A DNA stretch of 64,000 bases from NCBI GenBank assembly GCA_030562195.1, contig JAUJPP010000005.1, positions 25,345,106 to 25,409,105 on the forward strand, in the 5' to 3' direction. Shown here piece by piece: positions 1-29,850 of this stretch. A program made the position numbers and the translations under genes. Under the pieces are notes generated by a model, which saw only the letters and a program-made list of their open reading frames with translations, searched no databases and was not told the DNA's origin. This DNA is from Nipponacmea schrenckii. Taxonomy: Eukaryota > Mollusca > Gastropoda > Lottiidae. Numbering within the stretch: position 1 is the first letter of the stretch; the number at the start of each line of letters is the position of its first letter.

Positions 1-424
1 TCGCGCGTGGACATACCGCTACACTTCGTGAATTAAGTGTTTGACCGAAAAAGATAACGATTGTTTTAAATCACATAGCAAAAAGAGACCGTATTTCAAG
101 GACAATATAGAAAATATAATCTGAATTATTACATCCGCGATAATAAACAAAATGAAGCACGTTCGTGTCAATTTTTTTGGAAAATGATCACACCATGAAG
201 GTCCACATAGACTAACAATAACTGTGTAAATAGCTAAGATGTAGTGAATTTTTTAATTACTATTTTTCATTAATAATAGGATTAATATGTTATTCATATC
301 AAATAATAAACTAACTGCGTCTTTCAATTATTGCAGATAACTTGTCAATAAATAATCTACAGGGTAGTATTGGTGCTCCTAGATTGATTGATTCGATTCA
401 GGCCCCCGTAACCAGCTCTATGTA

Positions 425-610
425 CCAAGGGGGGGGGGGCGACCGCATTTGTAAGGGGGCGGTCACATTACTTTTAGGAAAGGGGGGGGGGGGTCAGTAA
501 AGATACAGTTATAACGAAAATAATTACACGATACTTAATATAACATTCAATTGGGATTTAATTCAGGGATTGTGAAAAAGAAAATTAATTAAGGGCGGGG
601 GGGGGCGTTT
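425..610 (+). repeat. Cluster of G-runs
   Basis: Runs of 10-12 G near 430, 483 and 597, with a GACCGC...GCGGTC hairpin between. The run lengths may be unreliable in the assembly. Confidence 0.6.
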
Positions 611-1254
611 TAGTGACCATGGAGAGAAACCTCTGCAGGCGTGAAGCCACTGGTAAAGAGTATGGAAGGCTTTCTCCCTCGAGGAAAGTTTGAAAATTAG
701 GATCAATTTCAGTGCATGTGAGACCATTCAGGGAACAATTTCCTTACATGGGTGTGCCCATTATCTCGATTAATCTTGATCCGCGCCTCGAAACGTAATA
801 CGAAAGCTAACATAAATGTACAAGATTTTGGTGATCGATCGGGGAATTCATTCGGAGGTATGGAGGTTGGTGTCAGTGTCTCTCTCGATGCCTATGGTTC
901 GAAGTATATTTTCCATTTTTCAGTCATTCGATCCCCAATTCTTCTTTCCATCTAAATTTCCCCCAATTCCCTCTTCCTTCTAAATTCCCCACGATTATCC
1001 CTTCCTTTCAAATCCCCCCAAGAAAAGGTTGAGACCCCGATTTAGAAGCACCGATTTTGACAAATTGCTCCAGAAGTCGCCAAAAGTAAAACGTTCATAA
1101 ATATGCAGGCTATCGTTACACAGTAAAAATAACTCGTAAGATACCGATGGTACCGATTGATCGAATTTCCTCAGTTCCTGCCAGTCATTATTCCATAGTC
1201 TGGCATTGGGAAATAAAGGATCATTTCAAAATCACACGGACAACCTAAGCAATC

Positions 1255-1431
1255 ATGAAGCAAATTCGGAAGCAAGCTGGCCCTGTTTCTCAACTCGTCA
1301 CCAATTCAGGTCCAGGGAAGTGGGTCACTCTGGAAAATATTCTTGTTGGCAGATTGGCCAACATTGTCACCCGTGGGATTACAGTTTATCAGAACACATA
1401 TTATTCAGATCAAGCTTTAACGGCATTTTAG
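1255..1431 (+). CDS. Short open frame of unknown status
   Basis: 58 codons from ATG to TAG in sequence richer in GC than its surroundings, with a protein-like composition (GPGKWVTLENILVGRLANIV). A stop lies three codons upstream, and I recognise no family. It could be a relic of a mobile element, a terminal exon or chance. Confidence 0.2.
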   Translation: MKQIRKQAGPVSQLVTNSGPGKWVTLENILVGRLANIVTRGITVYQNTYYSDQALTAF

Positions 1432-2419
1432 TGTACGGTATAACACGTTAGGAACCCTGTATAGAAATACTTTCATATCGTATACAAGTAGGTTCAATAG
1501 AGGAATGAAATAGATACACATGAAGTGTCTATTTATTGAATAAGTTTTGTGATACATGTTTTTAGAATATCTGCAGCAACATATAGACATAATGCCCATT
1601 ATTTTCTGACGTGTAATAAAAGGTTGGTGATTAGAATCAATGTTCCGTAGATTGATCCTAAATCCAACTTTATGTTTACGTTCATATTAAGTTACTAAAA
1701 GCTTCTTCACGCCTCGGGTGATTCTCGTAGAAAATCGTTACTTTGGAACGAAATAACAAAACTTCATCAGTCTAGATCCAATCGAACCCCGTCTCGCTTT
1801 AACGATATTGCACGCGATGCCATGATTACGTGACGTTGCTGGGGCGGGAGAGAAATACTATCAGTTCCGGCGTTCCAGGCCACTAGGATTATAAAGAGAA
1901 AATTCGTCATGGTAACGGAATCGCAGTTATTGCTGAACACAAAATTCATACCGTAACAAATTAGTTTTCTTCAACTTCACGAAGAGTGACTTGAAAACTT
2001 AATTTACTTTCTGCATGAGTTGAATGAGATCGAATGAAAAACCATGCTGATGAATAACAAACCAATTTCTTTTCTTATTATAGAGATAATTTTTTATTAG
2101 CTGTAGCTGTGTCAACGCTGTAGTCCATAAAATCCATACGACAAAAACTTTTTCTGTTTCATTTTTGCCATATATCTCGAAATGAGTCTACAGTCAATCT
2201 TATTTTTCGTTCCGGTTATTCCATATGTCTGTTTACACAAACAGGCAAACAGCACCATTATTGTACTGGCAAAGCGTAGAGTTGAGCAGAGTGTAACACA
2301 TCCAAATTTGGGCATACGATAACTATTATGTTATAAATATATTTGAATGTGGGGACATCCTAAATTATATGCGAGAAGCCTTTCTTTGATCTTAAATCTA
2401 TCATCGTCAGTTTCCCTCT

Positions 2420-3416
2420 TCTTTCTATAGTATTATAAACAGTCGACAGGGTAACGTGTGACACCCCCCCCCCCACCCCGTCTCTTTTATAATAAATAGT
2501 CGGCAGGGTAACGTGAAGCACTTTTTCCACCATAGATAGTCGACTGGGTAACGAAGGGTACCTCCCCCTTCCATCTTTATTTTTATAGATAGTCGACAGG
2601 ATAACGTGCGAAACCTTGCTCTAGATAGTTGACAGGGTAACGTATAGGACTATGTTACTTTTCTCTCCTGTTTTTATTGTGAACAATAGTGGACTGGTTA
2701 ACGTATGTATGAGTCGACAGGGTTACGGTTGTCTTTATTAAGGACAATGGGTAAGATTGTTAGATACCTTTCTCTGGTTTTTTATCATTAGAGATAGTGG
2801 GTAACGTCGGATACCTTTCTCTTCTGTCTTTATCATTAAAGACAGTTTTAACATTGGATATCTTTCTTTTCTGTCTTTATAATTATAGACAGTTGGTGAC
2901 TTTGGATACCTTTCTCTTCTGTGTTTATCATAATAAATAGTGGGTAAAGTAGGATACCTTTCTCTTCGGTTTTTATCATTAGAGATAGTGGGTGAGTAGG
3001 ATACCTTTCTCTTCAGTTTTTATCATTATAGATAGTGGGTAACGTTGGATACCCTTCTCTGCTGTCTTTATCATTATAGATAGTGGGTAACGTAGGATAC
3101 CTTTCTCTTCGGTTTTTATCATTATAAATAGTGGGTAACGTTGGATACCTTTCTCTTCTAGCGTTATCATTAAAGACAGTTTTAACATTGGATATCTTTC
3201 TTTTCTGTCTTTATCATTATAGACAGTTGGTGACTTTGGATACCTTTCTCTTCTGTGTTTATCATAATAGATAGTGGGTAACGTAGGACACCTTTCTCTT
3301 CTGTCTTTATTATTATAGATAGTGGGTAATTAGGATACCTTCCTCTTCTGTCTTTATCAATATAGACAGTTGGTAACATTGAACACCTTCATCTTCTGTC
3401 TTTATTATTATAGATT
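2420..3416. repeat. Degenerate 55-60 bp minisatellite
   Basis: About 17 units marked by GATAGTGGGTAACGTAGGAT and TTTCTCTTCTGTCTTTATCA. Left units are more diverged and carry GTCGACAGGGTAACGT. Short minus-strand open frames here are repeat by-products. Confidence 0.85.
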
Positions 3417-3667
3417 GACGACGGAAAAAAGGAAAAGGGTTCTTTTCTGAATTATGAAAAGATGATCAACTAGTAATGTGGAACCAAGTTGAATTTTTAA
3501 CACAAAAAACGCAAAAGCAGGCATTTTGTTTCTGGTATTCAAAGATCTATAATATTCAACATCCTTTGAAAGGCTACTAGGTGGTACTTACGGGTCTTCA
3601 AAACAAGTGCCTTTTTCATAAAACATCTTCGTAAGAACCAATGGCTGGTCCTGTTAGTTTTGTTTAA

Positions 3668-4453
3668 CATACGCCCACTGGCAGCATTGCATTTGAATAA
3701 TAAATTGAGAAATGACTCAAAAACATGCATTGAAATTTTTTTTTTTTGAAATGTTTTCAAACTAAAATTGAATGCGTTTTTAAGAACAAAGGCAATAACT
3801 TGTACTAAATAGTTTTCGATTTAGCTGATTTTCAATAGGGTTCATCCTTAGGTGAAACAAATACTCAAACTAAGCTTCATCAAAATCCATTAAGAATTGT
3901 TTTTCTAGAGTGTTTACAAGCTAAAATTGAACGCGTTTTCAAGAACAAGGGCAATAACTCATACTAAATATTTTTCAATTTGCTGATTTTCAATAGGATT
4001 CATCCTTGAGTTAAAACACACTCTCACACCAAGTTTTAACAAAATCGGTCAAGAATTGTGCCATGTAGAGTGTTTACGTGACAAAAATCAAACACGTTTA
4101 AAAGAACAAGGGCAAAAATTCATATTAGATATATTTTGATATTTTTAATTTTCAATAGGGCTCATCACTGGGTGATATCAAACAATTTCAGTGAGTTTTT
4201 TTCAACATTGTGCCTTCTAGAGTGTTTATAAGTCACATAGCTATCGATTTTCAAACACAAGGGCAATAACTGACACTAAATATATTTCGATTTATTTGAT
4301 TTTCAAAAGGGTTCATCTTTGGGTAAAAGCCAAGTTGTATAAAAATCCATTAGGAATTGTTGAGTGTTTAGGATCAATTGTGGACGGACGGACGGACGGA
4401 CGGACGGATGTGGGTGACGACAATATACGCCCCCCATTTCATGTGGGCGTATA
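3668..4453 (+). mobile_element. Pearl-like non-autonomous element
   Basis: It starts ACATACGCCCACTGGCAGC and ends ATGTGGGCGTATAAAA, so ATACGCCCAC and GTGGGCGTAT form a 10-bp terminal inverted repeat. Inside are about four degenerate core repeats of roughly 155 bp (marker AGAGTGTTTA near 3911, 4069 and 4220), then a (GGAC)n tract at 4383-4407. Core repeats, an (ACGG)n tract and a short right end are the layout of bivalve pearl elements, possibly Helitron-related; that link is from memory. Confidence 0.6.
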
Positions 4454-4793
4454 AAACGGTTCTTCGAAAAATCGGCACATTCGAATTTGATCGCCGTTTT
4501 TTTAAATCCAAATGCTTACAAGTTTCATCAAAATCCATTAAATATTGTAGCTTTTATTGCACCCACAATCAAATTTTGACCTGATTTAATAAGTCAAGGG
4601 CAATAATTCAACAAGCGTCCATCGAAAATTTTTGAACTTGACCGCCGTCTTATCAATTCCAATGCTCACTACAAGTTCCATTAAAATCCTTTGAAAATTG
4701 TAGCTTCTATTATGTCTACAACAAATGTTGACGAACGGACCGACGGACAGGGGCAACGACAATATACGTCCACATATTCATGTGAGCGTATTA
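4454..4793 (+). mobile_element. Pearl-like element, second partial copy in tandem
   Basis: Two core repeats of the other subtype (GGGCAATAATTCAACAAGCG; CTCACTACAAGTTCCATTAA), a short degenerate GGAC tract near 4733-4749 and a diverged right end (TATACGTCCAC...GTGAGCGTAT). Confidence 0.5.
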
Positions 4794-5255
4794 AAAACGC
4801 CTAGGCGGAGTTTTTCAGCAAACCGAATAAGTTTCATGGAAAAGGAATGATCAACAAAACCGTTACGTGCATGCCGTGTTCGAAACAATAACCACTGTTC
4901 ATTACCAAGGTAAAGGTATAGTTACATTACAACCCACGGTAATGTAAACCTGTTCTTAATTAAAAGGTAATTTTATGATTTACAACATATTTATTTAACC
5001 TCGTGTTCGTAATTTATGTATGTTAATAATATAATAACGAAATGGAGATTTGGATGGTAAAAAAATAATTTGCATTAGCATATTATAGAGCATAGCAAAT
5101 CCATCAAGTTTTTATCCAATTGAAATCTGTGGACATTTTCATCCAAGCCGTTTTAGTGACGAGACTACGAAATTTTGAAATATTTCAAAATACCCGGCCA
5201 ATGATTGAAGTTAAATCCACTCTGTCCAGAGAAAACCAATATTATATAACTTAAA
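4794..5255. other. Spacer past the WASHC4 3' end
   Basis: AT-rich, with no gene or recognised repeat. Confidence 0.5.
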
Positions 5256-5342
5256 TTTATTATTTGGTAAACCTCAACAATATTTCATAACAAAATTTTT
5301 ATTTTACATCAGATTAGTGACCTGATCAGCAAGAAATTTATT
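5256..5342 (-). terminator. Candidate polyadenylation signals of WASHC4
   Basis: Three AATAAA hexamers on the minus strand (5337-5342, 5298-5303 and 5256-5261) lie 620-710 nt past the WASHC4 stop codon. I see none closer, so they would define a 3' UTR of about 0.65 kb. Which one is used cannot be told from the sequence. Confidence 0.5.
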
Positions 5343-5964
5343 TTTTACCAAAATTCGGGGAGAACTATTAACATTAAATTAAATAAATTATATCAGATTG
5401 TAGTATACATCTTGAAAAATAGCAGTAATGTTGGTTACAAAACGAAATGTGCTTTGATTTGATCATATAACATTGTTCATGGAATAAAACTACACTCATC
5501 ATGCCATTCATCTTTCCTGAACAAAGTTCTTATATCTTGATAGAATATGAATAAGTAGTAAATACAAAAAGGCTTTTGAGGCATACAAAATATTATACAA
5601 ATATAATAATTATACAAAAATTACAAGTATATACTGACTATAACAAGATTGTAGGGAGTTCCAATATCTAGTCATCCAGTAATAATTCAAATGGGCATAT
5701 TTGGAGAAAAGGAGTGCCTGTTATCATATGTTTGTGTGGACTTGTGGAAAAAGTTGTTTGGCAGATCAATATTGAGGGTCAAGAGGAATAGACAGTATTT
5801 GTTTACTTTTGTAAAAGAACTTGAAGGTAAAAGCCAGGGTTGAGGGAGAAAGCTTTCATTGGGGAAAAGGTAATTGTTTCCACTGTAATCTAATTTGACA
5901 GAAGAATAATTGTGTGTGGTAATGTGTAAAACTATGTTGAGACAAGAGAGTATTGTTAACCAGT

Positions 5965-24337
<18,373 letters not shown>

Positions 24338-24366
24338 TTTGACACCGCCTCACGTGATCATGTGAC
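24338..24366 (-). promoter_or_regulatory. WASHC4 proximal promoter / 5' UTR with paired E-boxes
   Basis: TCACGTGA (24350-24357) is a perfect E-box palindrome of the CLEAR/MiT-TFE type. It is followed directly by TCATGTGAC (24358-24366), the M-box-like variant. Both sit 13-29 nt upstream of the start codon. Binding is inferred from motif identity only. Confidence 0.5.
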
Positions 24367-24428
24367 CTTTACTTTCACTTTGTTTTTCAAAGCTATCAGG
24401 ACTCATTTGCCGTGGCAAGAGATATTTA

Positions 24429-24483
24429 CCACTAGTGGAATATAGCTAAATGCCGTTCAAATGGCTAAATACCACGCGTGGTA
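24429..24483. promoter_or_regulatory. Two short palindromes upstream of WASHC4
   Basis: CCACTAGTGG (24429-24438) and TACCACGCGTGGTA (24470-24483) are perfect palindromes about 40 bp apart, roughly 100-150 bp upstream of the WASHC4 start. They share a CCAC-N2-GTGG frame. Function unknown. Confidence 0.3.
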
Positions 24484-24750
24484 AAAATTAAAATTACATA
24501 AAATGGGAATTTTGGAATACAAACTTTTTCGGCGCTGTCTGTTCAATGTAAAATCACGAAATTCAACCTTCCATAACTTTTTCCAGAAATCTTGTTGAAA
24601 ACTTTCCTACATGTCACATGAAAGGCTGGCCAATACTTGGTTTCTCTACAAAATTTCAATATAGCATGACCATGAAAAGTTTGAACTAAACATAAGGAAA
24701 TTAAACCACTACATTTTATCAAAATCCGCTTGACTGTCACTGCAGGTAGT

Positions 24751-25122
24751 GTATAATCCGAAGATCGAAGATCGCAAACCTGTATAATCCGAAGATCGCA
24801 GACCCCCAACTATAATCCGAAGACCCCCTATACTATATTCCGCAGGCCCCCTATATATTCCGCAGACCCCCTATACTATATTCCGCAGACCCAATTATAA
24901 TCCACAGACCCTCTATACTAGAATCCGCAGACCCAACTATAATCCGCAGACTTCATATACTATATTCCGCAGACCCCAACTATAATCCGCAGACCCCTTA
25001 GACTAGAATCCGCAGACCCCAACTATAATCCACAGACCCCTATACTATATTCCGCAGACCCCAACTATAATCCGCAGACCCCAACTAATCCGCAGACCCC
25101 CAACTATATTCTGCAGACCCCC
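24751..25122. repeat. 18-20 bp minisatellite upstream of WASHC4
   Basis: About 19 units of ATAATCCGCAGACCCC(C)AACT type, alternating with ATATTCCGCAGACCCCCT. The left units read ATAATCCGAAGATCGC. Confidence 0.85.
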
Positions 25123-26099
25123 TTCAAAAGCTGCAGTTTTGTGGGTTTTTTTTCACCTTTTCAAAATTAATTTTATTTACTGCATTTATGTATAGTGTCT
25201 GAATGGTATACATGTAATAAGATGTTGCAAGGTCACAATAATTTTACTTATCTTATGATGTCCAAAGCTTTACAATCAAGCTGATTCATATATTGGCCTT
25301 GTTCACTGGGCCATAAAGAATATTTCCCCCTTTTTGTACACTCTGCCTATGTAAATGCCTTATATTACATAAATGAAATGATATATACTTCAGGTGTAAT
25401 TTTGATTCTCTTGAGAGTGTTTCCAAAATTTCTTTACTCATGTTTAGAATACCTTCACGAATATCTGTAAAGGACAAGGTGCTTTGTCAATTTTCCAAAT
25501 TTGAGTGGAAAGTGCTTTTGGCACAGTGTTTAAGGTTGCCTATGATAAGGATGTAGTTGTGGTAAAAAAAATTCTTGGGGAGGGAGAATTCTACAAAACT
25601 CAAATGTTGAAAGAGTGTTCTTTCCTGGATTCATTTATCAGAAATAGCTAATGTTTGACACTTTAATGAAAAAAATTTAAGTAAATGAAATTTACGTGAG
25701 TGTTTATCCGTCAAGCGAGGTAAATTATAGCAAGTCGCTATATATTTTTTATAACAATTTCAAAATTTCGATGGCATTAGTATACGTCCTATCGTCTGTG
25801 AAGAGTCAAAAGATCGTATCTCAAAAATGTCGTAAAAATTTTTACCAGGAATAAAAAAAAAACATGTATATCCATTTTTATAAACAAATTGTAGGTTGAA
25901 AATCTGTCCATTTCATGCACATGTACTTGTGTATTTTTAAACAATTTGTACGTGGAGTATTGTATATTTATTTTGTGGTCATGTACTTGATCGCCGGAAC
26001 ATAGATCTGTCCATTTGATGCACATGTACTTGTCCATTTTTAGTATTTTAGACAAATTGTATATTGAGATATTATGTTTTTTTGATTTTTTCTTTTTTT

Positions 26100-26206
26100 C
26101 CAATGTATTGTCCCATGGGCTGAATGTGAGACAGGACCATGTCCTTGTGTATTGGGCCTAATTTTGACCCATGTAAAATAAAGAGTTTATTATTATTATT
26201 ATTACA
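26100..26206 (+). repeat. Possible retroelement 3' end with (TTA)n tail
   Basis: ATGTAAAATAAAGAG followed by (TTA)n at 26186-26205 resembles 3' ends of CR1/L2-type retroelements. A second copy lies in the duplicate at about 28110-28216. Upstream coding sequence is absent. Confidence 0.3.
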
Positions 26207-26927
26207 GCATTAATGAATTCAGAATCTAAAGGCACAACTTTTCATATACTAGCCGTAAATCTAACCCAATAAAAATCTGTCCTATGATCACATGTTTCAT
26301 GAGATACGACTTTTTGATATTCAAAATAGTAGCAAAATGGTTACTTTTTTGGTAAATTTATCTGACATACGACATTTTGTAGGCCTATCTTAAATTTGCA
26401 TTTTATTTTGTATGTCATGGTTTATTTTCATTTTTTATCAGTAAACAGGAGTCAAAATGCTCTATCTCTTCATAAAATATCTCTGTACAAAAATATCATG
26501 TTCTCTAGCCAAATATTATTTGTGGCTTCTTATTGGCCATTAAAAAGGGCATCTGTAAGTTGTAAAGTCATTATTCTACTGTAATTGTGAAAGACGCAGG
26601 AAAAATGTAAATCGGTTTTTAGTCTCTCCTGAAAAATTTGTAAAAACCGAGTAAAGACCTTTTGACTCTACACCGACGCTATATATCTGGTTGTTGTTGC
26701 TATCAATGTTATATTTTTACAATCACATTTTTTATCATTTCCAAGTCACCTGTAATCCAAAACCCAATTCTCTAGACTGGGGGAAGGATAGGGATCGGAC
26801 GCTAGAACAGGTGATAATTGTCGAAGTTGAGATTTAAAATGTGGCAACTCTATATAGGCCCAAAACACCTTTGGACACCTTTTTTGAGTTAAAGCTTATG
26901 CACCTGATGTATTATGAACGAATACCA

Positions 26928-27307
26928 GTTAAAACCGTAACATGTAAAAACGGTAACAATAAAATCCATATAATTAACGTTATCTATATTAATTGAGATA
27001 GTATTAACACAAAATCGGTTATTGAAAACAACTCAAACAATCTTTGCCAATTGATCAAAATAATATAACAGATTCCCTGACAACTATCATAATTAGTAAT
27101 CACGATCATGATTAAAAGTATTCTTCCGACATAAAGTACTTGTCCGATGCCCGACGAATAAAATTTTCGGACTAGGTAGACCTATGCAGGAATTACATTG
27201 CTATACATTTTCACAACCTGCTCCATTGTTATTTTTTTAAAATATCTTATTTTTTTATTCACCAAAATGTATGTTACCGTTTTGATGGAGTTGTTACCGT
27301 TTTAACC
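26928..27307. mobile_element. MITE-like element with GTTAAAACGGTAAC ends
   Basis: The left edge AGTTAAAACCGTAAC and right edge GTTACCGTTTTAACC are inverted repeats with one mismatch. Each edge has a second internal GTTACCGTTTT box (26947-26957 inverted, 27273-27283 direct). It is about 380 bp, AT-rich and non-coding. A second copy lies in the duplicate at about 28936-29315. Confidence 0.5.
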
Positions 27308-27312
27308 GATTA

Positions 27313-29317
27313 TGGGCCATAAAGAATATTTCCCCCTTTTTGTACACTCTGCCTATGTAAATGCCTTATATTACATAAATGAAATGATATATACTTCAGG
27401 TGTAATTTTGATTCTCTTGAGAGTGTTTCCAAAATTTCTTTACTCATGTTTAGAATACCTTCACGAATATCTGTAAAGGACAAGGTGCTTTGTCAATTTT
27501 CCAAATTTGAGTGGAAAGTGCTTTTGGCACAGTGTTTAAGGTTGCCTATGATAAGGATGTAGTTGTGGTAAAAAAAATTCTTGGGGAGGGAGAATTCTAC
27601 AAAACTCAAATGTTGAAAGAGTGTTCTTTCCTGGATTCATTTAATCATCAGAAATAGCTAATGTTTGACACTTTAATGAAAAAAATTTAAGTAAATGAAA
27701 TTTACGTGAGTGTTTATCCGTCAAGCGAGGTAAATTATAGCAAGTCGCTATATATTTTTTATAACAATTTCAAAATTTCGATGGCATTAGTATACGTCCT
27801 ATCGTCTGTGAAGAGTCAAAAGATCGTATCTCAAAAATGTCGTAAAATTTTTTACCAGGAATAAAAAAAAAAACATGTATATCCATTTTATAAACAAATT
27901 GTAGGTTGAAAATCTGTCCATTTCATGCACATGTACTTGTGTATTTTTAAACAATTTGTACGTGGAGTATTGTATATTTATTTTATTGTCATGTGCTTGA
28001 TCGCCGGAACATAGATCTTTCCATTTGATGCACATGTACTTGTCCATTTTTAGTATTTTAGACAAATTGTATATTGAGATATTATGTTTTTTTGATTTTT
28101 TCTTTTTTTCCAATGTATTGTCCCATGGGCTGAATGTGAGACAGGACCATGTCCTTGTGTATTGGGCCTAATTTTGACCCATGTAAAATAAAGAGTTTAT
28201 TATTATTATTATTACAGCATTAATGAATTCAGAATCTAAAGGCACAACTTTTCATATACTAGCCGTAAATCTAACCCAATAAAAATCTGTCCTATGATCA
28301 CATGTTTCATGAGATACGACTTTTTGATATTCAAAATAGTAGCAAAATGGTTACTTTTTTGGTAAATTTATCTGACATACGACATTTTGTAGGCCTATCT
28401 TAAATTTGCATTTTATTTTGTATGTCATGGTTTATTTTCATTTTTTATCAGTAAACAGGAGTCAAAATGCTCTATCTCTTCATAAAATATCTCTGTACAA
28501 AAATATCATGTTCTCTAGCCAAATATTATTTGTGGCTTCTTATTGGCCATTAAAAAGGGCATCTGTAAGTTGTAAAGTCATTATTCTACTGTAATTGTGA
28601 AAGACGCAGGAAAAATGTAAATCGGTTTTTAGTCTCTCCTGACAAATTTGTAAAAACCGAGTAAAGACCTTTTGACTCTACACCGACGCTATATATCTGG
28701 TTGTTGTTGCTATCAATGTTATATTTTTACAATCACATTTTTTATCATTTCCAAGTCACCTGTAATCCAAAACCCAATTCTCTAGACTGGGGGAAGGATA
28801 GGGATCGGACGCTAGAACAGGTGAATTGTCGAAGTTGAGATTTAAAATGTGGCAACTCTATATAGGCCCAAAACACCTTTGGACACCTTTTTTGAGTTAA
28901 AGCTTATGCACCTGATGTATTATGAACGAATACCAGTTAAAAACGTAACATGTAAAAACGGTAACAATAAAATCCATATAATTAACGTTATCTATATTAA
29001 TTGAGATAGTATTAACACAAAATCGGTTATTGAAAACAACTCAAACAATCTTTGCCAATTGATCAAAATAATATAACAGATTCCCTGACAACTATCATAA
29101 TTAGTAATCACGATCATGATTAAAAGTATTCTTCCGACATAAAGTACTTGTCCGATGCCCGACGAATAAAATTTTCGGACTAGGTAGACCTATGCAGGAA
29201 TTACATTGCTATACATTTTCACAACCTGCTCCATTGTTATTTTTTTAAAATATCTTATTTTTTTATTCACCAAAATGTATGTTACCGTTTTGATGGAGTT
29301 GTTACCGTTTTAACCGA
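27313..29317. repeat. 2-kb tandem duplication, copy 2
   Basis: Head-to-tail with copy 1. Similarity ends at TTTTAACCGA, where copy 2 runs on into further GTTACCGTTTT repeats. Confidence 0.93.
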
Positions 29318-29424
29318 AAATTTCTGTTACCGTTTTGAACATCACTGTTATATACGAAATGTGAGTTAAAACGGTAACAAGTCCATAAAAACGGTAACAG
29401 AAATTTTTCGTGAAAACGGTAACA
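29281..29424. repeat. Cluster of inverted GTTACCGTTTT boxes
   Basis: Three direct boxes (29281-29291, 29301-29311, 29326-29336) face three inverted ones (29368-29378, 29388-29398, 29413-29423), giving a potential stem-loop at the duplication boundary. Confidence 0.6.
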
Positions 29425-29554
29425 GATATTTTGGATAATAATAAAATAATCTTTTTGTTTAATTCTTTAATATATTTATCATAAACCTTTCGTAATAATA
29501 ACATTCTGTGGATCTGTTAACATTTCTTGTGAACACATCTTGATTGATGAGATC

Positions 29555-29850
29555 TTTATCAAGCTCGAATTAGAAAATTTTTCGATGAACAGTTTTTGAG
29601 TTATTTCCATTGACTTATTGAAAACGCACCATTTGTTTGTGAACTCAATAAACATTGCATATATTTTATATGGTTTTAATGAAATTTGGTGTTAAAAGAT
29701 CTTGGTCAAGTTCGAACTGAACTCTTTTGAAAATCAGACGAATTGAAATATATTTAATATGAGTTCTGTTCTTGAATTTATTGTGGACAGAACAGAGAGC
29801 TGGATTTGATCAATTTTTTACAAAACTTGGTGTGAGTGTTTGTAATCAAT
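29555..29850 (-). repeat. Pearl-type core repeats, reverse orientation
   Basis: On the minus strand, AACTCAAAAACTGTTCATCG and neighbouring sequence match the core units of 21927-23036. Two diverged units, no ends. Confidence 0.45.

Larger units (their letters stand above)
1..2419. other. Non-genic left edge
   Basis: Apart from the G-runs and one 58-codon frame (1255-1431), I see nothing supportable. Short open frames here lack recognisable motifs. Confidence 0.5.
25308..27312. repeat. 2-kb tandem duplication, copy 1
   Basis: Starts GGGCCATAAAGAATATTTCC and ends at TTTTAACCGATTAT, directly abutting copy 2. The two copies differ only at scattered substitutions and a few 1-4 base indels, so the event is recent. 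No gene is recognised inside. Confidence 0.93.

Noticed and set aside
2979..3379. Minus-strand frames with repeated LSIMIKTEEKGI units
   Set aside because: Direct translation of the 2420-3416 minisatellite; each frame lasts only a few units.
25789..28113. 104-codon minus-strand frame present in both copies of the 2-kb duplication (25789-26103, 27799-28113)
   Set aside because: Lys/Asn-rich, made of short internal repeats (CACATGTACTTGT-type blocks), with compensating indels between copies and no recognisable domain. Presence in both copies follows from the recent duplication, not from selection.
26396..28594. Identical 62-codon plus-strand frames at 26396-26584 and 28406-28594
   Set aside because: Identity is explained by the recent tandem duplication. 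No motif, no splice context.
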